DNA from: Didymella arachidicola
Lineage: Eukaryota > Ascomycota > Dothideomycetes > Pleosporales > Didymellaceae
Direction of reading: 5' to 3'
NCBI GenBank assembly: GCA_016630955.3
Contig: CM049989.1
Span: 1,550,001-1,614,000 of the forward strand
Length of the DNA: 64,000 bases
In this document: in pieces, positions 41,599 to 50,601 of the stretch
Layout: every line of letters starts with the position of its first letter
How positions within the stretch are numbered: position 1 is the stretch's first letter
Notes under the pieces: generated by a model
The model's database searches: none
What the model saw: only the letters and a program-made list of their open reading frames with translations
What the model was told of the DNA's origin: nothing
Made by a program: the position numbers and the translations under genes

Positions 41599-44562
41599 TT
41601 ATCTCTTCAAACCATCGTCAAAGTCAGGAACAAGATCCAACAGACTAGGAGGAGCAAGAGGAAGCTTGACGCCAGTAAGGAGAGGCAGGTAGCCCCCAGG
41701 GTAAGGAACGATGTGGTCTCCGATGTGCAGACCATCAAGGAACAGACCCGAGAAGGTCCTGTCGGGCAAGAGACCGGAGAGAACGCCCTGTCTAGGGAAG
41801 AGGAAGTTTTTGTCCACCTGAACGGCACCGTTATTATAGAATGACCAGTTATAAGCCTTGTCCACAACCGTACCGCTTTGGATGACCTTAGGGACCCGGG
41901 GGTTGGTGACACCACCCAAAAGGCCGGTCGCCGCAGGTACGGCTGGGGCGGCGTTGGTAACGCCTCCGAGAAGGCCGGTCGGGTTGGTGACTCCACCGAG
42001 GAGGCCACCAACAGCTGGGACGCCGCCAAGGAGACCACCAGCAGGGGCTGTAGGTACAGCGTTGGTGACGCCTCCGAGAAGGCCGGTCGGGTTGGTGACT
42101 CCACCGAGGAGGCCACCAACAGCTGGGACGCCGCCAAGGAGACCACCAGCAGGGGCTGTAGGTACAGCGTTGGTGACGCCTCCGAGAAGGCCGGTCGGGT
42201 TGGTGACTCCACCGAGGAGGCCACCAACAGCTGGGACGCCGCCAAGGAGACCACCAGCAGGGGCTGTGGGGACAGCATTGGTGACGCCTCCAAGAAGGTT
42301 GGTTGTGTTGGTGAGGCCGCCGAGAACGCCGGTGGGAACAGCGCCTGTCGGCAGACCATTCGCAAGGTCGCCAATTGCGGGCAGACCAGTCGGCAACGCG
42401 CTGGTGACGCCATCAAGAGCACCAGGGACAGCACCGAGAACAGTGGGGATAGCTCCAGTGACGCCGTTGATGACGCTTGAAAGAAGGTCGGTGAGAGTGC
42501 CGGAGCCGCCACCGAGCACATTCGTAGGCAGTGCGTTGGTGAGATCATCGACGACAGCGGGTACAGCACCGAGAACGTCTGGTACGGCACCGAGGACACC
42601 AGTGGGGACAGCACCAAGGACATCAGTGGGGACAGCACCAAGGACATCAGTGGGGACAGCACCAAGGACATCAGTCGGAACGGCACTGAGGATATTAGTA
42701 GGGACAGCACCGAGCAGACCGGAGACTGGAAGAGCAGAGGCAAGATCACCAAGGTTGCCCAAGGCGTCGGCGGGGTTGCTCAAGACATCAGTGGGTAGAG
42801 CTCCAGCAATCGGAAGGGCAGAAGCAAGGTCTCCAACGTTGCCTAAAACATCGGTAGGGTTGCTCAGAACGTCTCCAACTCCGGGAACACTGCCAAGCAC
42901 ATCGGTAGGGTTTGCAAGGCTGTCGATAAGGCCAGTAGGTGAGCCTCCATTGAGCAGGTCTCCTACGCCAGGGACAGCACCAAGCGCACCTGTAGGAACT
43001 GGTAGAGTACCTAGAATGTCGGTAGGTACAACTCCGTTCAGCAGGTCACCTGCGGGACCAGTAGGTAAGCCTCCATTCAGCAAATCACCCACTGCATCTG
43101 TGGGCAACGACTCAAGTACATCCGTAGGAAGACCATTAGTAAGACCAGTAGGGATGGCGTCGGTGAGAGCACCAGTGAGATCATCGACAGCTGGAAGACC
43201 ACTGAGCGGGTCAGTGAGGCCTGTGGGAAGGGCGTCGGTGAGAGCACCAGTGAGATCATCAACAGCTGGAAGACCACTGAGCGGGTCAGTAAGGCCCGTA
43301 GGAATGGCGTCAGTGAGACCCGTAGGAAGGGCGTCGGTGAGAGCACCAGCCAGATCATCAACAGCTGGAAGACCACTGAGCGGGTCAGTGAGGCCTGTGG
43401 GAAGGGCGTCGGTGAGAGCACCAGCCAGATCATCAACAGCTGGAAGACCACTGAGCGGGTCAGTAAGGCCCGTAGGAATGGCGTCAGTGAGACCCGTAGG
43501 AAGGGCGTCGGTGAGAGCACCAGTGAGATCATCGACAGCTGGAAGACCACTGAGCGGGTCAGTGAGGCCTGTGGGAAGGGCGTCGGTGAGAGCACCAGTG
43601 AGATCATCGACAGCTGGAAGACCACTGAGCGGGTCAGTGAGGCCTGTGGGAAGGGCGTCGGTGAGAGCACCAGCCAGATCATCAACAGCTGGAAGACCAC
43701 TGAGCGGGTCAGTAAGGCCCGTAGGAATGGCGTCAGTGAGACCCGTAGGAAGGGCGTCGGTGAGAGCACCAGTGAGATCATCGACAGCTGGAAGACCACT
43801 GAGCGGGTCAGTGAGGCCTGTGGGAAGGGCGTCGGTGAGAGCACCAGTGAGATCATCGACAGCTGGAAGACCACTGAGCGGGTCAGTGAGGCCTGTGGGA
43901 AGGGCGTCGGTGAGAGCACCAGCCAGATCATCAACAGCTGGAAGACCACTGAGCGGGTCAGTAAGGCCCGTAGGAATGGCGTCAGTGAGACCCGTAGGAA
44001 GGGCGTCGGTGAGAGCACCAGTGAGATCATCGACAGCTGGAAGACCACTGAGCGGGTCAGTGAGGCCTGTGGGAAGGGCGTCGGTGAGAGCACCAGCCAG
44101 ATCATCAACAGCTGGAAGACCACTGAGCGGGTCAGTGAGGCCCGTAGGAATGGCGTCAGTGAGACCACCGACGGCTGGAAGACCATTGAGAACATCGGTG
44201 ATGGGTGGGCCGGCGGGCAGGGCTCCGCCGAGAACATCGGTGGGGTTGCTGAGAAGGCTGTCGAGAGCAGGGATGCCACCGGGGAGCGTGGGTCCGACTT
44301 GGGCGATAAGCTCTCTCAGCTGGTTGTTGATGCCGTTCGCCTGGTTCTGAACATCTGCAGGAAGGAAGCTTGAGAGCCTGCGAACGACCGGGCACAAGTT
44401 GCATGTGTCGACTAGACCACCGAAATCCTGGCGCTTGTAGACGAGGCGTTCAACGTTCTTGAAAGAATTGGAGTCAAGTTTGGATCCAGAAGGAACAGCG
44501 TTGACACTTGCAACAGCAGAAAGAACGGACAAGGCGTGGAACGCCTTAAAGGTGGAACCCAT
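41599..44562 (-). CDS. Secreted 987-residue tandem-repeat protein
   Basis: One exon from the ATG at 44562. The signal peptide is MGSTFKAFHALSVLSAVASVNA. RLVYKR, a likely Kex2-type site, follows about 20 residues on, then QDFGG and the only clear Cys pair (CNLCPVVRRL). Residues of about 130-470 hold 12 copies of a 25-residue unit ending VDDL(A/T)GALTDALPTGL. Blocks based on LLNGG and DVLGAVPT and then a 36-residue unit (VTNPTGLLGGVTNAVPTAPA core) repeated three times follow. A non-repeated C-terminal domain of about 100 residues (VIQSGTVVDKAYNWSFYNNG to LVPDFDDGLKR) closes the protein. It is Gly/Leu/Pro/Ala-rich with almost no charge in the repeats. Cell-wall or matrix location is inferred. 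I recognise no family. The complementary strand is also open over most of this span because of the repeat; I regard that as a shadow. Confidence 0.85.
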   Translation of the reverse strand: MGSTFKAFHALSVLSAVASVNAVPSGSKLDSNSFKNVERLVYKRQDFGGLVDTCNLCPVVRRLSSFLPADVQNQANGINNQLRELIAQVGPTLPGGIPALDSLLSNPTDVLGGALPAGPPITDVLNGLPAVGGLTDAIPTGLTDPLSGLPAVDDLAGALTDALPTGLTDPLSGLPAVDDLTGALTDALPTGLTDAIPTGLTDPLSGLPAVDDLAGALTDALPTGLTDPLSGLPAVDDLTGALTDALPTGLTDPLSGLPAVDDLTGALTDALPTGLTDAIPTGLTDPLSGLPAVDDLAGALTDALPTGLTDPLSGLPAVDDLTGALTDALPTGLTDPLSGLPAVDDLTGALTDALPTGLTDAIPTGLTDPLSGLPAVDDLAGALTDALPTGLTDPLSGLPAVDDLAGALTDALPTGLTDAIPTGLTDPLSGLPAVDDLTGALTDALPTGLTDPLSGLPAVDDLTGALTDAIPTGLTNGLPTDVLESLPTDAVGDLLNGGLPTGPAGDLLNGVVPTDILGTLPVPTGALGAVPGVGDLLNGGSPTGLIDSLANPTDVLGSVPGVGDVLSNPTDVLGNVGDLASALPIAGALPTDVLSNPADALGNLGDLASALPVSGLLGAVPTNILSAVPTDVLGAVPTDVLGAVPTDVLGAVPTGVLGAVPDVLGAVPAVVDDLTNALPTNVLGGGSGTLTDLLSSVINGVTGAIPTVLGAVPGALDGVTSALPTGLPAIGDLANGLPTGAVPTGVLGGLTNTTNLLGGVTNAVPTAPAGGLLGGVPAVGGLLGGVTNPTGLLGGVTNAVPTAPAGGLLGGVPAVGGLLGGVTNPTGLLGGVTNAVPTAPAGGLLGGVPAVGGLLGGVTNPTGLLGGVTNAAPAVPAATGLLGGVTNPRVPKVIQSGTVVDKAYNWSFYNNGAVQVDKNFLFPRQGVLSGLLPDRTFSGLFLDGLHIGDHIVPYPGGYLPLLTGVKLPLAPPSLLDLVPDFDDGLKR
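41985..42300. repeat. 108-bp tandem repeat, about 3 copies
   Basis: Three near-identical 108-bp units (36 codons) begin near 41955, 42061 and 42169. They encode LLGGVTNAVPTAPAGGLLGG plus the following VPAVGG segment of the secreted repeat protein. Confidence 0.85.
42600..42690. repeat. 24-bp tandem repeat, about 4 copies
   Basis: Units reading GGGGACAGCACCAAGGACATCAGT on one strand encode repeated DVLGAVPT octapeptides in the middle of the secreted repeat protein. Confidence 0.8.
43140..44165. repeat. 75-bp tandem repeats in 249-bp higher-order units
   Basis: Twelve copies of a 75-bp unit (25 codons) lie here, interrupted by a 24-bp DAIPTGLT-type spacer. The spacer start recurs at 43317, 43491, 43740 and 43989, that is at steps of 174, 249 and 249 bp. 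The two 249-bp steps appear base-identical by eye. This indicates recent duplication of three-unit blocks and possible length variation between isolates. Confidence 0.88.
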
Positions 44563-46218
44563 TGTAGCGAATGTGTGCCTGTCGAAGGCTTTTGATGCCG
44601 AGACAATGTCCTGCTCTTTCCATTATATATTGCCGACTGCCGTGTTCACATCCTATTTCGTGAGCTTCGATACGGACGGAGTACACTCAAGCTAAGTCCA
44701 TTCCACATCTTTTCGTGTGGAATTCAATGGCACATTACTAGGACTGGTGTACAAGCGCCATGCAGCCAATCCAGATTATCTCCCGGCGCATTCTCGGTAC
44801 TATTACCATCTTGCATAATCCCTTACTGTACCTCGCAGTCAAGACATGCAGTATCTGGCAAGGAGATCTTCTCGCTTCGTGATCGTGGTAGGCCTGGTCG
44901 ACGGTGCACGGTGATATATCGCGATCGCGAAAGACCACGCGCGACTATGGTATTGGTGAAGGAATGAGCCAGGGCAACTTTCGAGCACGCCATGTTGGCG
45001 GGCTCACTCTACTCAGTATGCCTAGACGAGAGATGGCAGCGGAAAGTCGGAGACTAGCCCAAGCGCCGCGGAACTTGGTGCATCTGCCGGTCGGTGCCTG
45101 GCAGTTTGGGACGCTTCAGTCTTTGCAATATTTGTTCTGTCTCGACTCCAGACGATTCCATCATGATTCATGACAAGTAAGCCTAGAGCTCATTGAACAC
45201 TCGCGTGAAGAGAGACGAGTTTTTTGTAGAAGCCGAGGACCGAGTTGGAGAAAGATGGCCAGGCGAGACCAATTGTCTAGACTTTCGCGGTTTTGGCGAC
45301 AGCTTCTATTCGCCGCACTCAGCTTTACTTTGTCCCAAAGGAGTGTCGATTGAGGGATAACGTGATGGCAGGTCTCATGCAAGCCGATCAGTTTGAAAAC
45401 TGACCTCAACACCATGCTAGGAAGGACTTTACTTAGCATGATCGGTATGATGTCCTTGTGTAGTCATCTCCTTGGGCACCGCTCCCATTCCATCCTGCGA
45501 CGATGGTCATTCTATGACCCGATGGTGGCATGGCCAAAGCATATGAGAACATCGAAGTAGTAGAAACTCAAAGCCTCGATTGACATCAAGTCCAGGCTAT
45601 GGCTCCATAGGCTTTCCTAGACGACCGTGGACACGATCCCAAAAAGCGTAGCAGAGCCGGACCACCAAACAGTGAAAGGCTCAGAATAAATCGAACGCTC
45701 TCGAAAGCTGCCGAAGCTGCCACATGGGTGATTATCAGCGATACACCTGTACCTAGCCTTAGGAGCAGCACGCCCAGTTTACCGGGTTATGCCTTCGATG
45801 CAATTGTTGCGAAAATTGCTGACCGAGGGGCAGAAGGCATCGCGCGTCGAAGGAATGGATGCGAAACAAACATCTAAGCTTCGCCTGCCTAGTGTACGTA
45901 TTCCGTTGCCGGGACCACCTGTGTCGACGAAAGGTGACCATTGGTTGGTATCTGAAGCAGAGATCTGGCACGCTTGCGAGGGCACGGGGATGTATACATC
46001 TAGAGCTCCCGTCTAAGGCACACCTGCACATGTGCAAGCCCTTCGCCAGTATGGTACTGATAATTCGTGTGGACTTGCTAGACGTACGGACCTGTGCTGT
46101 GTAGATTTGTAATACCTCAGGATAGTGGGGGGATTCAACGTAGCATCCACTGTGCGTGGTTCCATCCATTCCAAAGATCAGTCGCGTGTGCAAGACAGGC
46201 CGACTAGATCGCGTCATT
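44563..46218. other. 1.7 kb intergenic, no gene seen
   Basis: The left end is the promoter of the repeat protein; the right end is the 3' flank of the PC4 gene. Frames such as 45759-46304 minus (Arg/Ser/Cys-rich) have no domain or splice support. Confidence 0.5.
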
Positions 46219-46838
46219 CTACTGCTCCACATGGTCTTCGTCTTCGTCGATATGCGTGATAGCTTGTGGTTTTTCCTCCGGCTCATTGTCTGGTTTCGCG
46301 GCAATCAGCCCAGCGTTATAGTCTGGACGCACAACTTGAACATCCTGCTTGCTGAAAGTGGACTCAAGGAGTGGCAACGCGGTGAGGAATGCGTTGTACT
46401 GATCTAGCGAGAGCGCAATGCCCTGATTGGTGATCAACAAAACCATTTCTCGATGTAGGGGGATTGCATCGTACCTTTTTTCCAGGCTTCAATTCGCCTG
46501 CATCGTTGCTATAGTACTCCCGGATACTGACTAATGTCATGCCCTTGAAATTGCTGACTGTGACACGCCGCTTGCCGCTCTTATTCAGCTGCACTCGTGA
46601 GTCGTTGGCTAAAGTTGAGGGGTTCGGGACTCACAGCAACGAATGCATTATTTTCGTCATCTGTATCGAGTTTTGGAATAAACAAAGCTGCATTCTCATC
46701 TTCCTTGTCGTCACCCCTCGACTTCTTGCTGGCTCGGGGCACTTCGTCTTCGTCTTCAGGTGAGCGTTTTTTGGCGTATCCTTTCTTGAAAGCCCCGCCG
46801 CCTCCTCCACGAGAGCCACCGCGGTTGGAGCCTGCCAT
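46219..46838 (-). CDS. SUB1: Transcriptional coactivator PC4/Sub1
   Basis: A single-stranded DNA-binding coactivator of RNA polymerase II. Exons 46838-46635, 46588-46475 and 46422-46219 give 173 residues. The introns are 46 and 52 nt with GTGAGT and GTACGA donors. The N-terminus is Gly/Arg-rich (GSNRGGSRGGGGG) with a basic KKRSPEDEDE segment. The PC4 domain opens ENNAFVALNKSGKRRVTVSNFKG and continues MTLVSIREYYSND, GELKPGKKGIALSLDQYNAFL and LPLLESTF. The tail is acidic (DEDEDHVEQ). Length and domain match fungal Sub1. The acidic tail may regulate DNA binding, as in the family; this is inferred. Confidence 0.93.
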
Positions 46839-47198
46839 GAGTTGTAGCAGTAAGAGGATGATTAGTGATGCAGGAGTGGTATCGGATGCGATATGGAGAT
46901 GTTCAGAGGCGCGGCGGCGTCAACGTGTCTGCTAGCGTGCTTTCTACACGCGTCGATCACGTGCTAGTGTGTAATATCGAAAGAAGGAGCGATGGAGTTC
47001 CGGATCAACATGGTACTCTTCAGTAATCATATCTCGACAGTCCCCATGATCGTGTATGCACCCTCGTGCTACCAAGATTGCTCCATAGTACAGAGGATGC
47101 GAGTTGTCCCTTGATGATTCCCTTATTTTCTTTCTGCTGCCAGCCGGGTATCTTCTCAATGCTTAATAAGTCTACTTACGCGCAAGTCACGATCAATT
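46839..47198. other. Intergenic, no gene seen
   Basis: About 360 bases between the PC4 start and the stop of the next gene on the same strand. It contains the PC4 promoter. No supported frame. Confidence 0.5.
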
Positions 47199-48055
47199 TC
47201 AGATCGCCAACCGTCCGTTACCCGTCCAGCCGTTCCAAACGCCACCGATCTCATGGGCGTAATCCTCCGCAGACTTGCCATTCGCATCCTTCAAGCTCCT
47301 GATGTCCACCTTGTCCTCTGTGAGTCCCCTCATGATGCCCATCGATGCAGCCTCCTGGAACACCAAAGGCGGAAACTCCATGAGATCGAGGTTACTGGCC
47401 AGTAACAACAGCAGCCATGCAACTTCCCTGCTCTGTGCCTGGACAGCAGCGTGCAACCCTGATTGCATCTCACCGATGGGATCTTGGTATCTCAGGAGGC
47501 GGTCAATGCCAAGATCCTTTTGCGGATGATCATCATCAGCCATCTCTTCGTCTTCATCTTGGTCATTTTCGTCGACCTCATCGTCCTGCAGCATGCCAAT
47601 GATGGCTTTGTAGTCGCCTTCGCGGCAGAATTCGAGGAATGCGCGGCATTTGCGGTCTTCGGGGTACGCCTTGAGATAGCTCTCTTCGGTGAGCAATGGT
47701 AGGAGGTCGAGGTTCTCCTGCAGGCCTCCTTCATTGGTGAGAGTGCAGAGGACTTGCTGCTCGCCGCTTGCTGATGTGGATGCAATGTTCTTGCCGCAAT
47801 TCGGACACTCGGTGACGTGGTAGGCCTCGAGGAGGCAATCCCTGTCCTTATCAGTCTTTCGGATGGGAAATTAATTATTGCATCGTCTTACCAGTGGAAG
47901 TGGCATCCACAGTTCAGCCGTACGTCATCTGGGACAGTCTCGGGCTCTGCTGCTGGCGCTTTCCCCGAAGATGAGCCGGCCATCTCGTATGGCTCCTCAT
48001 CGTCCGCCTCAATCTCCACCACCAACGGCTTGTTGCATGCGACGCAGAGAGACAT
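47199..48055 (-). CDS. RING-like zinc finger protein with ankyrin-like C-terminus
   Basis: Exons 48055-47892 and 47841-47199, separated by a 50-nt intron (GTAAGA donor, GGACAG acceptor), give 268 residues. The N-terminal finger reads CVAC, then an acidic loop, NCGCHFHW, DCLLEAY and CPNCG. The spacing suits a RING or RING-like cross-brace and predicts E3-ligase-like or protein-binding activity. A middle acidic run (DDDEVDENDQDEDEE) is followed by a region with ankyrin-like rhythm (SGLHAAVQAQSREVAWLLLL and FQEAASMGIMRGL). No membrane segment. Whether it has E3 activity is unknown. It is close to a transposon that inserted about 290 bp upstream of its start. Confidence 0.75.
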
Positions 48056-48346
48056 TTCGAGCGTTGGTTTAGAAGGGATGGAAACGCTTTGCTGTTGTGT
48101 GGGGTTCAGAATTTCTTATCGATATGTACCCGGTGGGGCTTTGTGAAGGTCTCACCACACGAGGCTTGTCTTGCATTGCATCAATGAGGACGGGCCTCCT
48201 GACGCTTCAAACGATGCGAGATGGATTGGTCATTGTAAGAGACGAGGATGTTTGGCACAAGTATATGAGAACACGAGTGGCACGCGATTTCAGCGCATAT
48301 ACAGTTCTCACTACCACGAGAGATCTTCTCTAGAACGTCCCCACTA

Positions 48347-48396
48347 CAGTGTCCGTGCCCGTAACGCGCGTGCAGCGTAACGCGCACCCCAACCAC
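48347..48396 (+). repeat. Left terminal inverted repeat
   Basis: About 50 bp, almost identical to the reverse complement of 50427-50474. A CGTAACGCGC motif occurs twice within it, spaced 15 bp apart, and may be a transposase-binding site. Confidence 0.92.
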
Positions 48397-48437
48397 TTTT
48401 CCATCCCATCTTGCACCCCCAATATCTCCACGCCACA

Positions 48438-49757
48438 ATGTCACTAGAGGAAGCCCTTGCAGAATTACGCGCAGCTGATCCTAATAAACCTATCTCGTAT
48501 ACAGCTTTAGCTGAAAAACATGGTGTTACAAGGTCAACTTTAACGCGCAGACACCAAGGCAAAAGCACGTCCCGTGAAGCCAAGGCCTCTACACAACAAC
48601 TACTCACTCCACATCAAGAGGCAGGCCTTGTAAGATACATAGAAGGTCTTACAGTACGTCATCTGCCACCTACAAGATCAATGATCAAGGGGTTTGCAGA
48701 GGAGATCGGCCGAACAAGCGTCTCAGAGTCATGGGTCACCAGCTTCCTTAAGCGTCACCAAGACCAGCTTATCACTCAATGGGTTACTGCTATGGACTCT
48801 AATCGCCACAAAGCCGATTCCTGTAAGAAATATAAGGGCTACTTCAGCCTTATGGAGAAGAAGATGGCCCAGTATAGTATAGAACCTGGTCAAACATACA
48901 ATATGGATGAGAAGGGCTTCGCTATTGGGACGCTCTCTAAGTTAAAACGGGTGTTTGATAGGCCTCTATATGAGCAAAAGCAGACTCAGCAAACTATTCA
49001 AGATGGCAATCGAGAGTGGATTACCCTGCTCTCGTGTATATGTGGGGATGGGAGCGTCCTTCCACCAGGCCTCATCTATGCCGCTGAATCTCAGAACATT
49101 CAGAGTACTTGGGTAGATGAGATGGATGCCAAAACACACTCAGCCTTCGTTGCAGTCTCTCCTACTGGGTGGACGAACGACGATGTAGCACTAGGTTGGA
49201 TTGAGCAGGTGTTTGATCGCTACACCAAGGAGAAGGCAGGAAGGAAGCACCGTCTACTCATTCTGGATGGCCATGGGAGTTACCTGACGACAGCTTTTAT
49301 TGCCTACTGTGATCGCAATCGAATCACGATAGCTGTGTACCCACCTTACAGTACTCATACTCTTCAACCACTTGATGTAGTATGCTTCAGTCCTCTGGCT
49401 CAAAACTACTCCCAGGTGCTCGCAGATCATCTACAAGATACCTTAGGCCTCATCCCAATCAAGAAGGGTGACTTCTTCCGCCTCTTCTGGTCTGCCTGGG
49501 TGAAAACCTTCACCAAACAGCTCATTGAGAGCGCCTTCAAGCATACTGGGTTGATACCGTTTGACCCAGAGATGGTACTCAAAAGGTTCAAGAAGAAGTA
49601 TAGACCTTCACCTAAACCAGCTGTGCCTGTTCCAGTATATGCAGGCAAGGATTGGCAGGCAGTTAATGCCCATCTATCTGCTGCCGTTGGCGATAGATAC
49701 TCAGAAGATGCTGTAGTAGTGAAGGATACCTTGCACCACCTCTCTATCCAAAATTAG
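48438..49757 (+). CDS. Transposase (DDE, Fot1/pogo type), ends at internal stop
   Basis: An open frame of 439 residues runs from the ATG at 48438 to a TAG at 49755-49757. The N-terminus has two helix-turn-helix regions: SYTALAEKHGVTRSTLTRRHQG and the CENP-B/Tc5-type segment TPHQEAGLVRYIEGL to SESWVTSFLKRHQDQL. The DDE_1 catalytic domain shows YNMDEKGFAIG (first Asp), LLILDGHGSYL (second Asp) and THTLQPLDVVCFSPL (third Asp), with 35 residues between the last two. The frame continues unbroken after the stop to 50324. The complete product would be about 628 residues, so this is probably a truncated or inactive protein. Start set at 48438; the frame upstream opens only with non-ATG codons. Confidence 0.9.
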   Translation: MSLEEALAELRAADPNKPISYTALAEKHGVTRSTLTRRHQGKSTSREAKASTQQLLTPHQEAGLVRYIEGLTVRHLPPTRSMIKGFAEEIGRTSVSESWVTSFLKRHQDQLITQWVTAMDSNRHKADSCKKYKGYFSLMEKKMAQYSIEPGQTYNMDEKGFAIGTLSKLKRVFDRPLYEQKQTQQTIQDGNREWITLLSCICGDGSVLPPGLIYAAESQNIQSTWVDEMDAKTHSAFVAVSPTGWTNDDVALGWIEQVFDRYTKEKAGRKHRLLILDGHGSYLTTAFIAYCDRNRITIAVYPPYSTHTLQPLDVVCFSPLAQNYSQVLADHLQDTLGLIPIKKGDFFRLFWSAWVKTFTKQLIESAFKHTGLIPFDPEMVLKRFKKKYRPSPKPAVPVPVYAGKDWQAVNAHLSAAVGDRYSEDAVVVKDTLHHLSIQN

Positions 49758-50324
49758 CTTCTTGAGATCGAAAATTCGAAGCTACAACATGCTCTATATC
49801 ACGAGAAGAGAGGCACTAAGAAGAAGAGGCCTCTCCCAGTCCATCGGAGGCAGTCATGGGAGGCAGAGACTGAGTGGTGGTCTCCTTCACGTGTCAATCG
49901 AGGCCAGCAGCTCCTAGACGAAGCCGATGACGTAGAGAAGGCAGAAGAGATTAGAAAAGCAGACGCAGCTGAGCTCCGTGAGTCTACTCGCTTGCTCAAG
50001 CAGAAGCTTGAGGCAGAGAAGGTGGAGAAGCGAGCAAGAGAGAAGAAGGAGCGGGATGAGAGGCATGCCAGAGAGCGAGCAGAAATCGACGCACGGAAAG
50101 AGGCACGGGCACTCAAGAAGGCACAGAATGATCAGGCAAAAGCTATACAATTATCCCAAAGAGGCAAGCGTAAGGCCTCACAAGCTGCAGCACCAAAAAA
50201 GAAGCAGAGGCGTAGTGCTGCAGGTAGTGTTCGTGAGGTGCCTGCACCAAGTCCTCAACCAGCACCTCCACTTAAGACTACCACACGAGGCCGCAACGTT
50301 AAGCTACCATACAAGTATCGTTAG
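49758..50324 (+). pseudogene. 3' remainder of the transposase frame after the stop
   Basis: The same reading frame as the transposase stays open for 188 codons after the TAG. It encodes a basic, Lys/Glu/Arg-rich tail with strong helical repeats (RESTRLLKQKLEAEKVEKR) and a final RGRNVKLPYKYR. The lack of any other disabling change argues for a very recent stop. The product would need read-through or a functional copy elsewhere. Confidence 0.75.
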
Positions 50325-50426
50325 GATCAGTGTCGCATAGGCCTATAGAACATTCTGCTAAAAAATCTAGTTAAGATAGCAATTGTGTGTAGCTCAATAG
50401 CTTCATTTTTGGAGGCTCACATTTAG

Positions 50427-50474
50427 GTGGTTGGTGCGCGTTACGATGCACGCGCGTTACGGGCACGGACACTG
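50427..50474 (-). repeat. Right terminal inverted repeat
   Basis: About 48 bp, matching the left end with one substitution (AGCG versus ATCG) and a 2-bp difference in the CCCC run. It carries the same two CGTAACGCGC motifs. Confidence 0.92.
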
Positions 50475-50601
50475 TATGGGTCCCTTATCTATCGTTTCTA
50501 ATCGCTACTGCAATCCTCGACCCTTAACATCAAGTATAAGCACAGCTGCATCTCTTCCTACCAGACAACGGTTTGCTACTATTCCAGACTAGACGAGCAT
50601 G

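Larger units (their letters stand above)
48347..50474. mobile_element. Fot1/pogo-type DNA transposon with 48-50 bp TIRs and TA duplication
   Basis: A 2128-bp element. Both ends read CAGTGTCCGTGCCCGTAACG inward, flanked by TA (48345-48346 and 50475-50476), the target-site duplication expected of Tc1/mariner/pogo elements. It carries one transposase frame, 48438 to 50324, on the plus strand, with a single internal stop. The insertion lies about 290 bp upstream of the RING-like gene and about 130 bp beyond the MYND gene's stop, so it may affect the RING gene's promoter. Base composition is not AT-rich, so there is no heavy RIP. The match of the two ends suggests recent insertion. Confidence 0.95.

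Noticed and set aside
41858..44350. Long plus-strand frame of about 830 codons opposite the repeat protein gene
   Set aside because: The repeats keep the complementary frame free of stops. The product is Arg/Pro/Val-rich without a signal peptide or domain, while the minus strand has a signal peptide, Kex2-like site and a unique C-terminal domain.
41599..44562. Repeat protein as a Kex2-processed repellent-type precursor
   Set aside because: Only one Lys-Arg site near the N-terminus is present. The repeat units contain no dibasic sites, so they would not be cut into peptides.
48411..48437. Earlier start for the transposase at 48411
   Set aside because: The codon there is TTG. The first ATG is at 48438 and gives a good HTH start.
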